Part shown: positions 12,529 to 19,116 of the stretch, one piece after another
Layout: each line of letters opens with the position of its first letter
Position numbering within the stretch: the stretch's first letter is position 1
Source of the DNA: a virus
IMG/VR virus record: IMGVR_UViG_3300036884_000010
Coordinates: 1-23,301 of that record
Length of the DNA: 23,301 nt
Reading direction: 5' to 3' (one strand)
Notes under the pieces: generated by a model
What the model was told of the DNA's origin: nothing
The model's input: only the letters and a program-made list of their open reading frames with translations
The model's database searches: none
Made by a program: the position numbers and the translations under genes

Positions 12529-12557
12529 TTGCAATTGCTAAAAACTTAATGTATTGT
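12529..12557 (+). promoter_or_regulatory. Sigma70-like promoter for the plus-strand replication operon
   Basis: TTGCAA (12529-12534), 17 bases, TATTGT (12552-12557), then the RBS AAGAAAGGA and ATG 12591. The palindrome GCAATTGC (12531-12538) overlaps the -35, resembling the ACAATTGT palindrome at the divergent promoter. The promoters diverge with their -35 boxes about 36 bases apart, a switch-like layout. Confidence 0.5.
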
Positions 12558-12590
12558 TCCGTCACCGAAAACAAGAAAGGAATATTAACA

Positions 12591-12773
12591 ATGCAAACCG
12601 GCACAAAAGTACGACATAAGAAGTTTGGACTTGCAACGGTTGAAGAACTTAACGAAGTTCTGCACCCTCACCATAGAAAAGCAGGTTTGTGTTTTATTAA
12701 ACTTGACGAGAAACCGGCAGGCTTTTCAGTAGATGTTATTGAAGCTTTTGTTGACGAGTTAACTGAAATATAA
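12591..12773 (+). CDS. Hypothetical protein, 60 aa
   Basis: ATG 12591 has AAGAAAGGA upstream; frames reaching further left have no RBS and cross the promoter. The product starts MQTGTKVRHKKFGLATVEEL, a small basic beta-rich start reminiscent of KOW/SH3-like or CarD-like strand patterns (GTKVRHKKFGxATV), followed by a C-terminal acidic helix. I hold that resemblance loosely. A TTAACTG copy, the last in the window, lies at 12759 just before its stop. First gene of the long plus-strand operon. Confidence 0.65.
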   Translation: MQTGTKVRHKKFGLATVEELNEVLHPHHRKAGLCFIKLDEKPAGFSVDVIEAFVDELTEI

Positions 12774-12988
12774 TGTCAGCACCAGTTTGGATGTACTTTA
12801 AATGCGGCGGTTGCAACAAAGTTCGCAAAACGCAAATACAAGTTGAAAAGATAACTGTCTGCGGGAGCTGCAATCACAAACAAACAGTAACTAGAAATGA
12901 TCGTATAACTGGAATAAATAGCGAAACAACAGGCAAACCGTTTCAAGGTGAGTGTAATAGAGTAAATGGTAGATTTGTTAAATTTTAA
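12773..12988 (+). CDS. Zinc-ribbon protein, 71 aa
   Basis: It starts in a TAATG overlap with the previous gene. CGGC (11-14) and CGSC (30-33) form a four-cysteine zinc ribbon; the remainder is polar and basic (TRNDRITGINSE). It is the second gene in the plus operon. The likely role is nucleic-acid or protein binding. It resembles several other ribbons in this window only in the cysteine pattern, so they are probably not close paralogues. Confidence 0.7.
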   Translation: MSAPVWMYFKCGGCNKVRKTQIQVEKITVCGSCNHKQTVTRNDRITGINSETTGKPFQGECNRVNGRFVKF

Positions 12989-13003
12989 TTCAAGGAGCAC
13001 TAA

Positions 13004-13096
13004 ATGAAAGAAATAAAAACACAAATTGAAGAACGCGAAGCATTTGAACTGAAGTTTGGATTTGCTAAACCTGCCGCAAAGGGGAAGAAGAAATGA
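13004..13096 (+). CDS. Small charged microprotein, 30 aa
   Basis: ATG 13004 follows AAGGAG. The product MKEIKTQIEEREAFELKF then a basic tail KPAAKGKKK is highly charged and helical, with no cysteine. It overlaps the next gene by ATGA (13093). The good RBS and coupling support it despite its length. Function unknown. Confidence 0.55.
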   Translation: MKEIKTQIEEREAFELKFGFAKPAAKGKKK

Positions 13097-13467
13097 AACT
13101 TGAAGAACTCGAAACTCTTAGCGACGGAGCTAAAACTTGGGGCAACAGCAAGCGCGACGACAAAGAGTTGTTTGCCCCAGGCGCAAAAGGTATCATTACA
13201 CCTCACGAATGCAAATGCAACGCAAACAGCGGCTCATTAGACCTTTTCATGTTCACGACGCTACTTGCTCAGGAAATATCCAGAGCTGACGAGAAGCATG
13301 GTGATTGGATTGGTATGAATCCCGAATGGATGATTGCACAAATAAACGGCGAGCTTAATGAAGTTGACAAGGCAATTGACTTCAACGACATTAACGGCGA
13401 ACACGGCATGAAAGCAGAGCTGATTCAAGTTGCTTGTACTGCCTACAAGATGTGGAGGGCTTTGTAA
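13093..13467 (+). CDS. MazG-like nucleotide pyrophosphohydrolase candidate, 124 aa
   Basis: The C-terminal half contains RADEKHGDWIG, then INGELNEVDKAI, and HGMKAELIQVACTAYKMW: helices with Glu-rich faces in the order of all-alpha NTP pyrophosphatases (MazG-like), whose conserved ExxE/ExxD pairs bind magnesium. The N-terminal 45 residues include CKC and are not part of the domain. Phage MazG-like enzymes are thought to hydrolyse (d)NTPs or ppGpp-like nucleotides; here this is a family-level guess. It is coupled by ATGA to the preceding microprotein. Confidence 0.55.
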   Translation: MKLEELETLSDGAKTWGNSKRDDKELFAPGAKGIITPHECKCNANSGSLDLFMFTTLLAQEISRADEKHGDWIGMNPEWMIAQINGELNEVDKAIDFNDINGEHGMKAELIQVACTAYKMWRAL

Positions 13468-13468
13468 G

Positions 13469-13945
13469 GTGTCTTGTTTCGTGCTACAGGTCACGCCGGT
13501 TATTGACCATAGCGTTCGGGCCTTGTGCGTGAAGCCTTACCCGCTACATCCGAAAGGCTGTCCTAACTTTACGAAATGTGATAGATGTCCTCCGAAAGCA
13601 TTACTGTACGATCAAAAGTACAATTTATCAAAACCTGTTTACGCAGTCGTGAACGAATACGATTTAGCAGCACATGTTGGCAAAATGAAAGTTAAGAATC
13701 CAGCGTGGAGCGAGCGGCAATTATATTGTGTTTTGTACTGGCAAAATGCAGCAAGAAAACAGCTTGACAATAAATTGCAAGAAATAATTAAAATTGGTTT
13801 GTGCGGTTACGAAATCGAAAAGACACCTGAAGCGATGGGCGTGAATATAACAGAAACACTTTTGAATGCTGGAATTGAATTAGAATGGCCTCCGAAACAA
13901 ATTGCAAGACAAATAGCTTTGTTGGCAATTCCAAAAGGAAATTAA
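13469..13945 (+). CDS. Cysteine-rich phage protein (CVKPYPLHPKGCPNF type), 158 aa
   Basis: GTG 13469 begins two bases after the previous stop; the frame extends further upstream but would overlap the MazG-like gene. The N-terminal third has a cysteine cluster: CVKPYPLHPKGCPNFTKCDRCPP (about residues 21-43 with four Cys and conserved Pro/His). I recall this motif in phage and bacterial proteins of unknown function, sometimes called metal-binding. The rest is helical with WSERQLYCVLYWQNAARKQL. It may bind an Fe-S cluster or zinc; which one cannot be told from sequence. Confidence 0.65.
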   Translation: MSCFVLQVTPVIDHSVRALCVKPYPLHPKGCPNFTKCDRCPPKALLYDQKYNLSKPVYAVVNEYDLAAHVGKMKVKNPAWSERQLYCVLYWQNAARKQLDNKLQEIIKIGLCGYEIEKTPEAMGVNITETLLNAGIELEWPPKQIARQIALLAIPKGN

Positions 13946-13946
13946 A

Positions 13947-14306
13947 ATGAATCACAATGAGAAACTACAAGCTTGCCGCGCCATATTCAACACATGCCTC
14001 GAAGTCTTGGACGCTAAAGGTCGTGACTATTCCGGCACTGAAGATGGAATGGGTAACTTCAAAGACTTCGGCTGGAAAGGTATTGTTGTTCGCTTGGGCG
14101 ATAAGTATCACAGGCTGAAGAATTTAACTAAAGCTGAAGCCGCTGTTAATGAAAGCGTCGAAGATACGCTTTACGATACAATTAATTATGCTGCGTTGAC
14201 TTTGGTGATGAAGATGATTGAAGATGCAGGTATGAAAGAGATGCAATTTATAAGCAAACAGCAAGTTGAAAATATTTATTTGAACATTGCAAAAGAATTA
14301 CCTTGA
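13947..14306 (+). CDS. DUF1599-like (nucleotide-modification-associated) protein, 119 aa
   Basis: Key pattern: LDAKGRDYSGTED (21-33), NFKDFGW (37-43), VRLGDKYHRLKNL (48-60), then VEDTLYDTINYAAL (71-84). This matches the small helical DUF1599/Nmad family found in phages, which some analyses link to nucleotide modification and a MazG-like fold. The acidic residues of the VEDTLYDTINY helix and the earlier DYSG are probably functional. It follows the previous gene after one base and precedes a predicted promoter. Product chemistry unknown. Confidence 0.7.
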   Translation: MNHNEKLQACRAIFNTCLEVLDAKGRDYSGTEDGMGNFKDFGWKGIVVRLGDKYHRLKNLTKAEAAVNESVEDTLYDTINYAALTLVMKMIEDAGMKEMQFISKQQVENIYLNIAKELP

Positions 14307-14331
14307 CAATCAAAACGTAGTATGCGATAAA
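14303..14331 (+). promoter_or_regulatory. Sigma70-like promoter within the replication operon
   Basis: TTGACA (14303-14308), 17 bases, GATAAA (14326-14331), about 30 bases upstream of ATG 14361. It shares the blocks TTGACA, ACGTAGTA and ATAAAGA with the promoter region at 931. It overlaps the end of the upstream gene. Confidence 0.5.
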
Positions 14332-14360
14332 GAATCATCTTGAATGTGAAAGGGTTATTT

Positions 14361-14525
14361 ATGAAAGAGTTTGAAGTTTCAATGTTGCCATTTAGACAGT
14401 TCTTAATTAAAGCTGAAAGCATTAAAGAAGCTTGCCATCTTTCAATTGAAAAGTGGTTTATGAATGAAACCTCTGCAACACCTTTAGCTCAAATTGCAAT
14501 GCTTGTACGTGAGGTGGTAAAATGA
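14361..14525 (+). CDS. Hypothetical small protein, 54 aa
   Basis: ATG 14361 follows GAAAGGG; an in-frame TTG at 14340 lies in the promoter and is unlikely. The product is helical with EVSMLPFRQFLIKAESIKEA near residues 5-24 and a final LAQIAMLVREVVK helix. Its stop overlaps the ligase start (ATGA at 14522), so it is a coupling partner of the ligase. It resembles no family I know. Confidence 0.65.
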   Translation: MKEFEVSMLPFRQFLIKAESIKEACHLSIEKWFMNETSATPLAQIAMLVREVVK

Positions 14526-15445
14526 AACCAATGAAGCCGGTAACAGTTGAAAACGGCGATCTTGAAAAGCTGAAGTTCCCGCTTTATGCCTCAAAAAAAT
14601 TAGATGGAATTAGATGCGTAATAGTTGACGGTGAACCGCTGTCTAATACTTTGAAGCGTATTCCGAATGAGTTTGTGTATAGTCAATTGAAAGATATTTC
14701 GTACAGTCTTGACGGCGAATTGTTGCTTGAAAACGAGGATGCTCCAAATCAACCAGGATTACACAACTTCAACGACGTTCAATCAGCGATGATGAATCGT
14801 TCAGGCGAGCCTAAGTTTGTATTGTGGGTATTCGATCTTCACGCCGAAACCGTTGACTTCAGTTGCCGCAACGATCATATTATGCGAATTTTCAATCAGC
14901 ATGGTAACGCGGGGTGCATCAAACGCCTCCCCCAAGTCCTCTGCAACAATCTCGAAGAACTAATGGCTTTCGAGGAACAAGCCTTGACAGCCGGTTACGA
15001 AGGGATTATGCTACGCTCCCTTACTGGCACCTACAAGTTTGGTCGTTCTACCTTCAAGGAGCATTATCTGCTTCGTCGTAAGCCTTTTGTTACTGAGGAA
15101 TGCAGAATTGCGGACTTTGTTGAAAAAATGACAAATACAAATGAGGCTTACAAGAATGAGTTAGGTCATACCAAACGTAGTTCAGCTCAAGAAGGTTTAG
15201 TGCCAGCGGGAACTCTTGGGAGTTTCATTGTTAAGAATAAAAAATGGGGTCAATTTACTCTTGGTTGCGGCAAACTTACTCATGCTGAACGCAAGTTTAT
15301 TTGGGAAAATCAAAACGCACATTTGGGCAATATTGCTACTTTTAAGTACCAAAGCATAGGATCAAAAGAAGCTCCCCGCATCTTAACCTTTCAACACTTT
15401 CGCAATCAGGCCGATATGACAGCTGAACAATTGGAGTTGCTATGA
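14522..15445 (+). CDS. ATP-dependent DNA ligase, 307 aa
   Basis: The motifs of nucleotidyltransferase ligases are visible: KKLDGIR at residues 25-31 with the nucleophile lysine K26, DGELLL near 64-69, YEGIMLR around 159-165, and a C-terminal OB-like part with GTLGSFIVKNKKWG. It seals nicks by forming a lysyl-AMP and adenylated DNA intermediate. Length is about that of T7-type phage ligases, which also lack extra domains. Its start overlaps the preceding gene and its stop overlaps a Cys-rich gene. A likely job is joining fragments in phage replication and recombination with the nearby exonuclease and endonuclease VII. Confidence 0.93.
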   Translation: MKPMKPVTVENGDLEKLKFPLYASKKLDGIRCVIVDGEPLSNTLKRIPNEFVYSQLKDISYSLDGELLLENEDAPNQPGLHNFNDVQSAMMNRSGEPKFVLWVFDLHAETVDFSCRNDHIMRIFNQHGNAGCIKRLPQVLCNNLEELMAFEEQALTAGYEGIMLRSLTGTYKFGRSTFKEHYLLRRKPFVTEECRIADFVEKMTNTNEAYKNELGHTKRSSAQEGLVPAGTLGSFIVKNKKWGQFTLGCGKLTHAERKFIWENQNAHLGNIATFKYQSIGSKEAPRILTFQHFRNQADMTAEQLELL

Positions 15446-15576
15446 CCTGCGACAAATGCAATCAAAACCAAACCTGCGGCAAGTGTGCTAATTGCATGAC
15501 GAACTGTACTGACTTAACGCACGATAAATGCTGTTTACCTGATGGCGAATGCCTGTTTAGTGGGAGTGAAGAATGA
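15442..15576 (+). CDS. Cysteine-rich small protein, 44 aa
   Basis: A frame beginning ATGACCTGC in overlap with the ligase stop encodes 44 residues with nine cysteines in pairs (CDKC, CGKCANC, CTD, CC, GEC). The density is metallothionein-like or that of a double zinc knuckle, but no histidine pattern fits a known family. It ends in an ATGA overlap with the next gene. Its place between the ligase and a helical protein hints at a zinc-binding accessory to replication. Confidence 0.65.
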   Translation: MTCDKCNQNQTCGKCANCMTNCTDLTHDKCCLPDGECLFSGSEE

Positions 15577-15827
15577 GTTACCAATATGAAATCGAAAAGC
15601 AAAAACTGTTTACTGATGAAGGTCAACGTCATTTTCTTAAAGTGCGTGATAACGTTAAAGAATTACTTGCAACAGCAGGAGCCTTCAGAGTTGATAAGGT
15701 TCTTTCGGGTAATTCTTGGTTCTGTTTAGCTTGCGTTGACAGAATGGTTGAACTTGGTGAACTTGAAGAACTTACTGGTAAGCAAGTTGCAGGACAAGAC
15801 AGAGTATTTGTCAAAGGACGTGGTTAA
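15573..15827 (+). CDS. Conserved phage hypothetical protein, winged-helix-like, 84 aa
   Basis: It starts in ATGA overlap. The pattern RHFLKVRDNVKELLATAGAFRVDKVLSG then WFCLACVDRMVELGELEEL then DRVFVKG looks like a small winged helix: three helices and a beta hairpin at the end. I remember similar phage proteins, annotated as hypothetical. A DNA-binding role is plausible but not demonstrated. The length fits one compact domain. Confidence 0.65.
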   Translation: MSYQYEIEKQKLFTDEGQRHFLKVRDNVKELLATAGAFRVDKVLSGNSWFCLACVDRMVELGELEELTGKQVAGQDRVFVKGRG

Positions 15828-15828
15828 T

Positions 15829-16038
15829 ATGCGAAAGCAAGTGACCGAATATACCTGCGACGTTTGCGGTTGCGAAGTTGACGAAAGTATTTTGATACCG
15901 AATGTTATTGAATTTGGAAATCACAAAAGCGACTTAGTTGATATCGAAATTGACTTAGAAGCGAGCGGTGATGTTTGCATTTACTGTTTCATCAAAGCTG
16001 TTAACAAACTTGACACACGACCAAAGGCGGCAAACTAA
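15829..16038 (+). CDS. Zinc-ribbon protein, 69 aa
   Basis: ATG 15829 lies after AAAGGACG and one base after the previous stop; an earlier in-frame ATG at 15736 would overlap the upstream gene and has no RBS. CDVCGC (10-15) and CIYC (51-54) form the metal site; between them is an acidic, isoleucine-rich strand segment. It overlaps the start of the RecA-like ATPase gene by one base. Function unknown, probably an accessory of the adjacent recombination genes. Confidence 0.65.
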   Translation: MRKQVTEYTCDVCGCEVDESILIPNVIEFGNHKSDLVDIEIDLEASGDVCIYCFIKAVNKLDTRPKAAN

Positions 16039-16883
16039 TGAGCAATTTTCTATCCCAAGTTACCCACACAACGCAAAGTTCAACAGGCATTCGCATAGTT
16101 GTCTACGGCGCAGAAAAAATTGGGAAATCACATTTATGTTGCGGAGCGCCGAACGCACTATTGATACCCCTTGAACAAGGTTATGTGAGCATGAACTGCA
16201 ATAAAACTTCAATGCTGAAGACTTATGAAGAAGTAATGTCTTTGCTTGATGAAATTATTGATTCAGCCCAAAAGAAAACGTTTAAGCATCAATGCCTTGT
16301 GTTTGACAGCTCTACAGCCCTCGAACGCTTGATACATCTAGCGACGTTGCAAAAAGACCCGCTTTACAAAAACGGTAATCCGAAGGGTCTTGTTGTAGAT
16401 AGTGCTTTAGGCGGCTACGGCAAAGGTTATGATTATGCAAATGGTCTGTTTGCTGCGTTCTTGGAAAAGTGTGATTTACTCGTAGAACACGCTGGAATTA
16501 ACATCATATTGCCCACACATGCGTTTGCTAATAAGATACTCGATCCGTCCGTCGGAGAGTACAGTTCTTGGGATTTACTTTTGCATTCACCTAAGAAAGA
16601 TAACAAGTACGGTAAACGTGAGATGCTTTTGCAATGGTGTGACGTTGTTGGATTCTTGCATGAACCAATTTACGTTAGCAAGAACTCTGACAACTTTGTT
16701 CAAGGAATAAGCGCGAACAAAGGCCGAATCTTAGGACTTGAAAGAACGCCTGGATATATTGCCGGTAACAGACTTAACATTAAAGGCGAAATTTCAATAC
16801 CTTTTTCTCAAAGTTGGAATTACTTAGCCGACGCAATTTTTCAAGCATGTGGACGAGACTTGTATAACAGAGAACTTAAATAA
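16038..16883 (+). CDS. RecA-like ATPase, Sak4/AAA_24-type recombination protein, 281 aa
   Basis: Residues 24-31 GAEKIGKS are a Walker A motif, and QCLVFDS (with D90) is Walker B. The gap between (LIPLEQGYVSMN) and the later HLATLQKDPL, DYANGLFAAFL and INIILPTHAF segments agree with the phage AAA_24/Sak4 group, minimal RecA/Rad51-like single-strand-annealing ATPases. It would act on ssDNA with the DUF669 protein at 17977 and the exonuclease at 19113. The start overlaps the preceding stop by one base. The length is typical. Sak4 assignment is inference from motifs and neighbours. Confidence 0.82.
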   Translation: MSNFLSQVTHTTQSSTGIRIVVYGAEKIGKSHLCCGAPNALLIPLEQGYVSMNCNKTSMLKTYEEVMSLLDEIIDSAQKKTFKHQCLVFDSSTALERLIHLATLQKDPLYKNGNPKGLVVDSALGGYGKGYDYANGLFAAFLEKCDLLVEHAGINIILPTHAFANKILDPSVGEYSSWDLLLHSPKKDNKYGKREMLLQWCDVVGFLHEPIYVSKNSDNFVQGISANKGRILGLERTPGYIAGNRLNIKGEISIPFSQSWNYLADAIFQACGRDLYNRELK

Positions 16884-16898
16884 AAGGAGGAATCACAA

Positions 16899-17225
16899 AT
16901 GAACGCATCAACATTGAGCGCAATCGCAGCACTAGCTGGAAGCATGCCAAATCTTAAAGATTTGCAAAGTTTCAACGAGCCACAAAGTCACAGCAGACAT
17001 GGTAAACGAATGAAAGTCGAACGGCTTTATTCGGCGCAAGTTCCAAAAGACAAAGCTGGAAACGTAATGAAAAACGTTCGAGTTTTGCCGTCCGGTTCAG
17101 CGTATCAGGTACACGCTTCAGGTGCTTGGATTTGTATCAAGCATCCTCAAAATAAACATGAAAGGAATAAGGCCAAAGCGATTGCTGCATTTGAAGCTGA
17201 ACACGGCAGAGCAATTAAACATTAA
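16899..17225 (+). CDS. Hypothetical basic protein, 108 aa
   Basis: ATG 16899 follows AAAGGAGG. The product has an Ala-rich N-terminus, then a basic stretch SRHGKRMKVERLY, a strand-turn-strand with VRVLPSGSAYQVHASGAWICI (about 62-82), and a basic C-terminal helix (KHERNKAKAIAAFEAEHGR). Overall it is strongly basic, so nucleic-acid binding is possible. It sits between the ATPase and the acyl carrier protein. I do not recognise the family. Confidence 0.65.
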   Translation: MNASTLSAIAALAGSMPNLKDLQSFNEPQSHSRHGKRMKVERLYSAQVPKDKAGNVMKNVRVLPSGSAYQVHASGAWICIKHPQNKHERNKAKAIAAFEAEHGRAIKH

Positions 17226-17242
17226 TTAAAGGAGGTTACACA

Positions 17243-17458
17243 TTGAACATTGAACAAAGAGTAAAAGAAATTGCAGCAGAACTGTTCGGCGTTGAGGTAA
17301 CTAACGAAACAGCACTTCAAGACAGCCTTCAGTTAATGCAATTTGTATTAACACTTGAAGACGAGTTCAATATTGAAATTGAAGACGAAGCCGCTGAACA
17401 GCTTGACACGATTCAAGGGTTTGTTGATCTTGTGACTAACCTGAAAGGAGCTGAATAA
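17243..17458 (+). CDS. Acyl carrier protein-like, 71 aa, TTG start
   Basis: Translation must start at TTG 17243 because there is no ATG near; GGAGG sits seven bases upstream. The acidic 4-helix product contains the DSL triad (D27-S28-L29), where a phosphopantetheine arm is attached to Ser, and then the helix QLMQFVLTLEDEFNIEI that helps binding partner enzymes. Length is close to the 75-80 typical of ACP. It has no fatty-acid genes nearby. Phage ACPs are known in some genomes but their role is not established. It overlaps the next gene by one base. Confidence 0.88.
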   Translation: MNIEQRVKEIAAELFGVEVTNETALQDSLQLMQFVLTLEDEFNIEIEDEAAEQLDTIQGFVDLVTNLKGAE

Positions 17459-17952
17459 TGATCGAACTTGGCAGCTACGTCACTGACGAAGCAACCGGCC
17501 TTGACGGAATGGTCGTTAATCTTCAGATTGAAATGGATTTGAGCGAGTTTTATTACTTTCAGCCTCGCGGTTTGAATCCCAAATCGTTGCAACCGACAGA
17601 GGGTATGTGGCTAGTCGAAAAACGGCTGTCAGGCGGCAAACGCATCGCTTCACCTGATCTTCCAACTCACGTTCTCGGAACGCTTGTTGAAGATGACGCG
17701 AGCGGCTTCAAAGGCATTGCCGTTTCAATGGTTTATCATATCAACGGCTGTGTCCATTTTAACGTTCAAGCAAAAGGCTTGCAGGATACCGGCGCTCCAA
17801 TTCAAACATGCAACTTTGACATTCGCCGTCTGAAAGGCAGATTAATACTACCTATGACAAAAGAAGAACAGAAGAAAGATGAAGTTAAAAATCCATCACC
17901 GGCAGGTAACAGCAGTTACAAACCAGCTACTCAAAACAGCGTATCCCGCTGA
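17458..17952 (+). CDS. Tandem-domain phage protein of unknown function, 164 aa
   Basis: Two similar units stand in tandem: LGSYVTDEATGLDGMVVNL (4-22) and LGTLVEDDASGFKGIAVSM (about 73-91), each followed by a strand containing Gly/Phe/Cys and a C-terminal LxEKRL/DIRRL piece. I recall the unit (LGxxVxDxxTGFxG...GC) as a small beta-barrel found in many phages, normally once, with no known role. The C-terminal 30 residues are low complexity (KKDEVKNPSPAGNSS). The start overlaps the ACP stop. Internal duplication is visible directly in the protein. Confidence 0.72.
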   Translation: MIELGSYVTDEATGLDGMVVNLQIEMDLSEFYYFQPRGLNPKSLQPTEGMWLVEKRLSGGKRIASPDLPTHVLGTLVEDDASGFKGIAVSMVYHINGCVHFNVQAKGLQDTGAPIQTCNFDIRRLKGRLILPMTKEEQKKDEVKNPSPAGNSSYKPATQNSVSR

Positions 17953-17976
17953 ACTACAACACAAAGGAGTTTAACC

Positions 17977-18618
17977 ATGTCATTCCAGTTCCCACAAGCA
18001 TTTGATGTCAATTCAGTCGCACCCGCAACAGGCGGCGGTAATCAGCTTCCCGTTTCCGATTCAAAAGGCCATTTGGTAGTAATTACCGAATCCGAAGTTG
18101 TACCTGTCGCCAACAAACCAAACGCAGCTTACATTAAGTTTGACGTTCGTATCATTGAAGGTGAACATGCAGGCGCTGAAGGTATCTACCGCGTAAACTA
18201 CTTCTCTGACAGCGAACAGGCTGCAAATATTGCCAAAGGTCAGTTGTCGGCTCTCGGTCATGTTTGCCACGTACAGCAGCTTGCTAATACGGCGCAATTG
18301 CATAACGTGCCGTTTAGAATGGTTGTTAAACCGCAAAAAGGCGCTGAAGAAGCGGCTAAAGGGTATACCGATATTGCTTACGTCTTGAACGCAGACGGCA
18401 GCAAAGCCGGTTCAGCACCAGGATCAGCAGCGACAGCGGCTCCTGCTGCTCCACCTGTTGCCCCGCCAGCACCTCCTGCCGCTGCTGCACCGGCAGCGGG
18501 TCAATGGGGCGCTCCTGCGGCTCCTGTTGAAGCTGCACCTCAGCCACCAGCTTGGGGCCAGCCTGCGGCTGCTGCGGCTCCCGCTGCGAGTCCTCCTTGG
18601 GCGACCAAACCTGCTTAG
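17977..18618 (+). CDS. DUF669 protein (probable ssDNA-binding/recombination partner) with Ala/Pro tail, 213 aa
   Basis: Residues 1-147 carry the DUF669 pattern: PVSDSKGHLVVITESEVVPVA, AAYIKFDVRIIEGEHAGAEGIYRVNYF and AQLHNVPFRMVVKPQK. DUF669 proteins are common next to Sak4- and RecT-type genes and are thought to bind ssDNA or act as annealing partners. The last 65 residues are almost only Ala, Pro, Gly and Trp, encoded by GC-rich codons unlike the neighbouring genes. This tail resembles the flexible tails of single-strand-binding proteins, but without an acidic tip. ATG 17977 follows AAAGGAG. Confidence 0.8.
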   Translation: MSFQFPQAFDVNSVAPATGGGNQLPVSDSKGHLVVITESEVVPVANKPNAAYIKFDVRIIEGEHAGAEGIYRVNYFSDSEQAANIAKGQLSALGHVCHVQQLANTAQLHNVPFRMVVKPQKGAEEAAKGYTDIAYVLNADGSKAGSAPGSAATAAPAAPPVAPPAPPAAAAPAAGQWGAPAAPVEAAPQPPAWGQPAAAAAPAASPPWATKPA

Positions 18619-18623
18619 ATATT

Positions 18624-18655
18624 GAGTCGGCGGCGTTGGCAACAGCGCCGTCCTC
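18624..18655 (+). terminator. GC-rich hairpin (terminator-like, no U tract)
   Basis: CGGCG (18628-18632) pairs with CGCCG (18646-18650) and GAG (18624-18626) with CTC (18653-18655) across a small internal loop. Inside, GTT/AAC closes a further short stem. It lies between the DUF669 stop and the next RBS. No run of T follows, so it is more likely an RNA-processing or attenuating hairpin than a full intrinsic terminator. Confidence 0.4.
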
Positions 18656-18685
18656 TGAGTAGCTAAGACGTGAAAGGAGCCTGCT

Positions 18686-18880
18686 ATGAATGATGAACAG
18701 AAATTAATGTGGATGTTCGAGCAAGTGCATGGCAAAATAACAGGTGCTTGCTATACTGAATTGGTTCTTGATGATGGCGAGAATCCAATAGCCGTAGAGG
18801 TAAGAAAGAATGGCAATCTTTGTTGGACTGCTACGAAACTGGATTTAGTATTTGACTATCTTACAAAACATCTTGAGTAG
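18686..18880 (+). CDS. Hypothetical protein, 64 aa
   Basis: ATG 18686 has GAAAGGAG upstream. The acidic product includes WMFEQVHGKITGACYTELVL and a C-terminal helix DLVFDYLTKHLE, giving a helix-strand-helix impression. It follows the GC-rich hairpin and precedes another small gene, both in the plus operon. Not recognised. Confidence 0.65.
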   Translation: MNDEQKLMWMFEQVHGKITGACYTELVLDDGENPIAVEVRKNGNLCWTATKLDLVFDYLTKHLE

Positions 18881-18894
18881 CCAGGGGGTTATGA

Positions 18895-19116
18895 ATGAAA
18901 GAATATGTAAAAGTTCCAGTTCTCGTAGGATTTAACACAGACATTCAAATAGGAACTCTCGAAGTTTTAAAAAGTAGCCTTCCGTCAACCCCTGAGTTTG
19001 TATTTACAATTGGGTATAAAACTGCCGAAGGTGACAAACCTTTTGAACTGAAAGCCGTTAGCATATCTACGGATACAGAGTTTCTTGCCTATCTGAAAGA
19101 GCAAGGTGCTGCGTGA
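18895..19116 (+). CDS. Hypothetical beta-rich protein, 73 aa
   Basis: ATG 18895 follows CAGGGGG. The product shows strands VKVPVLVGF, IQIGTLEV and EFVFTIGYKT, then a closing LAYLKEQG, so it reads as a small beta sandwich or barrel. Its stop overlaps the GTG start of the exonuclease gene (GTGA at 19113), suggesting coupled translation with that enzyme. It could be an exonuclease partner. No family recognised. Confidence 0.65.
   Translation: MKEYVKVPVLVGFNTDIQIGTLEVLKSSLPSTPEFVFTIGYKTAEGDKPFELKAVSISTDTEFLAYLKEQGAA

Noticed and set aside
18424-18735. Arg-rich 103-residue reading frame on the minus strand
   Set aside because: It is the complement of the GC-rich Ala/Pro tail of the DUF669 gene, with no ribosome-binding site or domain.
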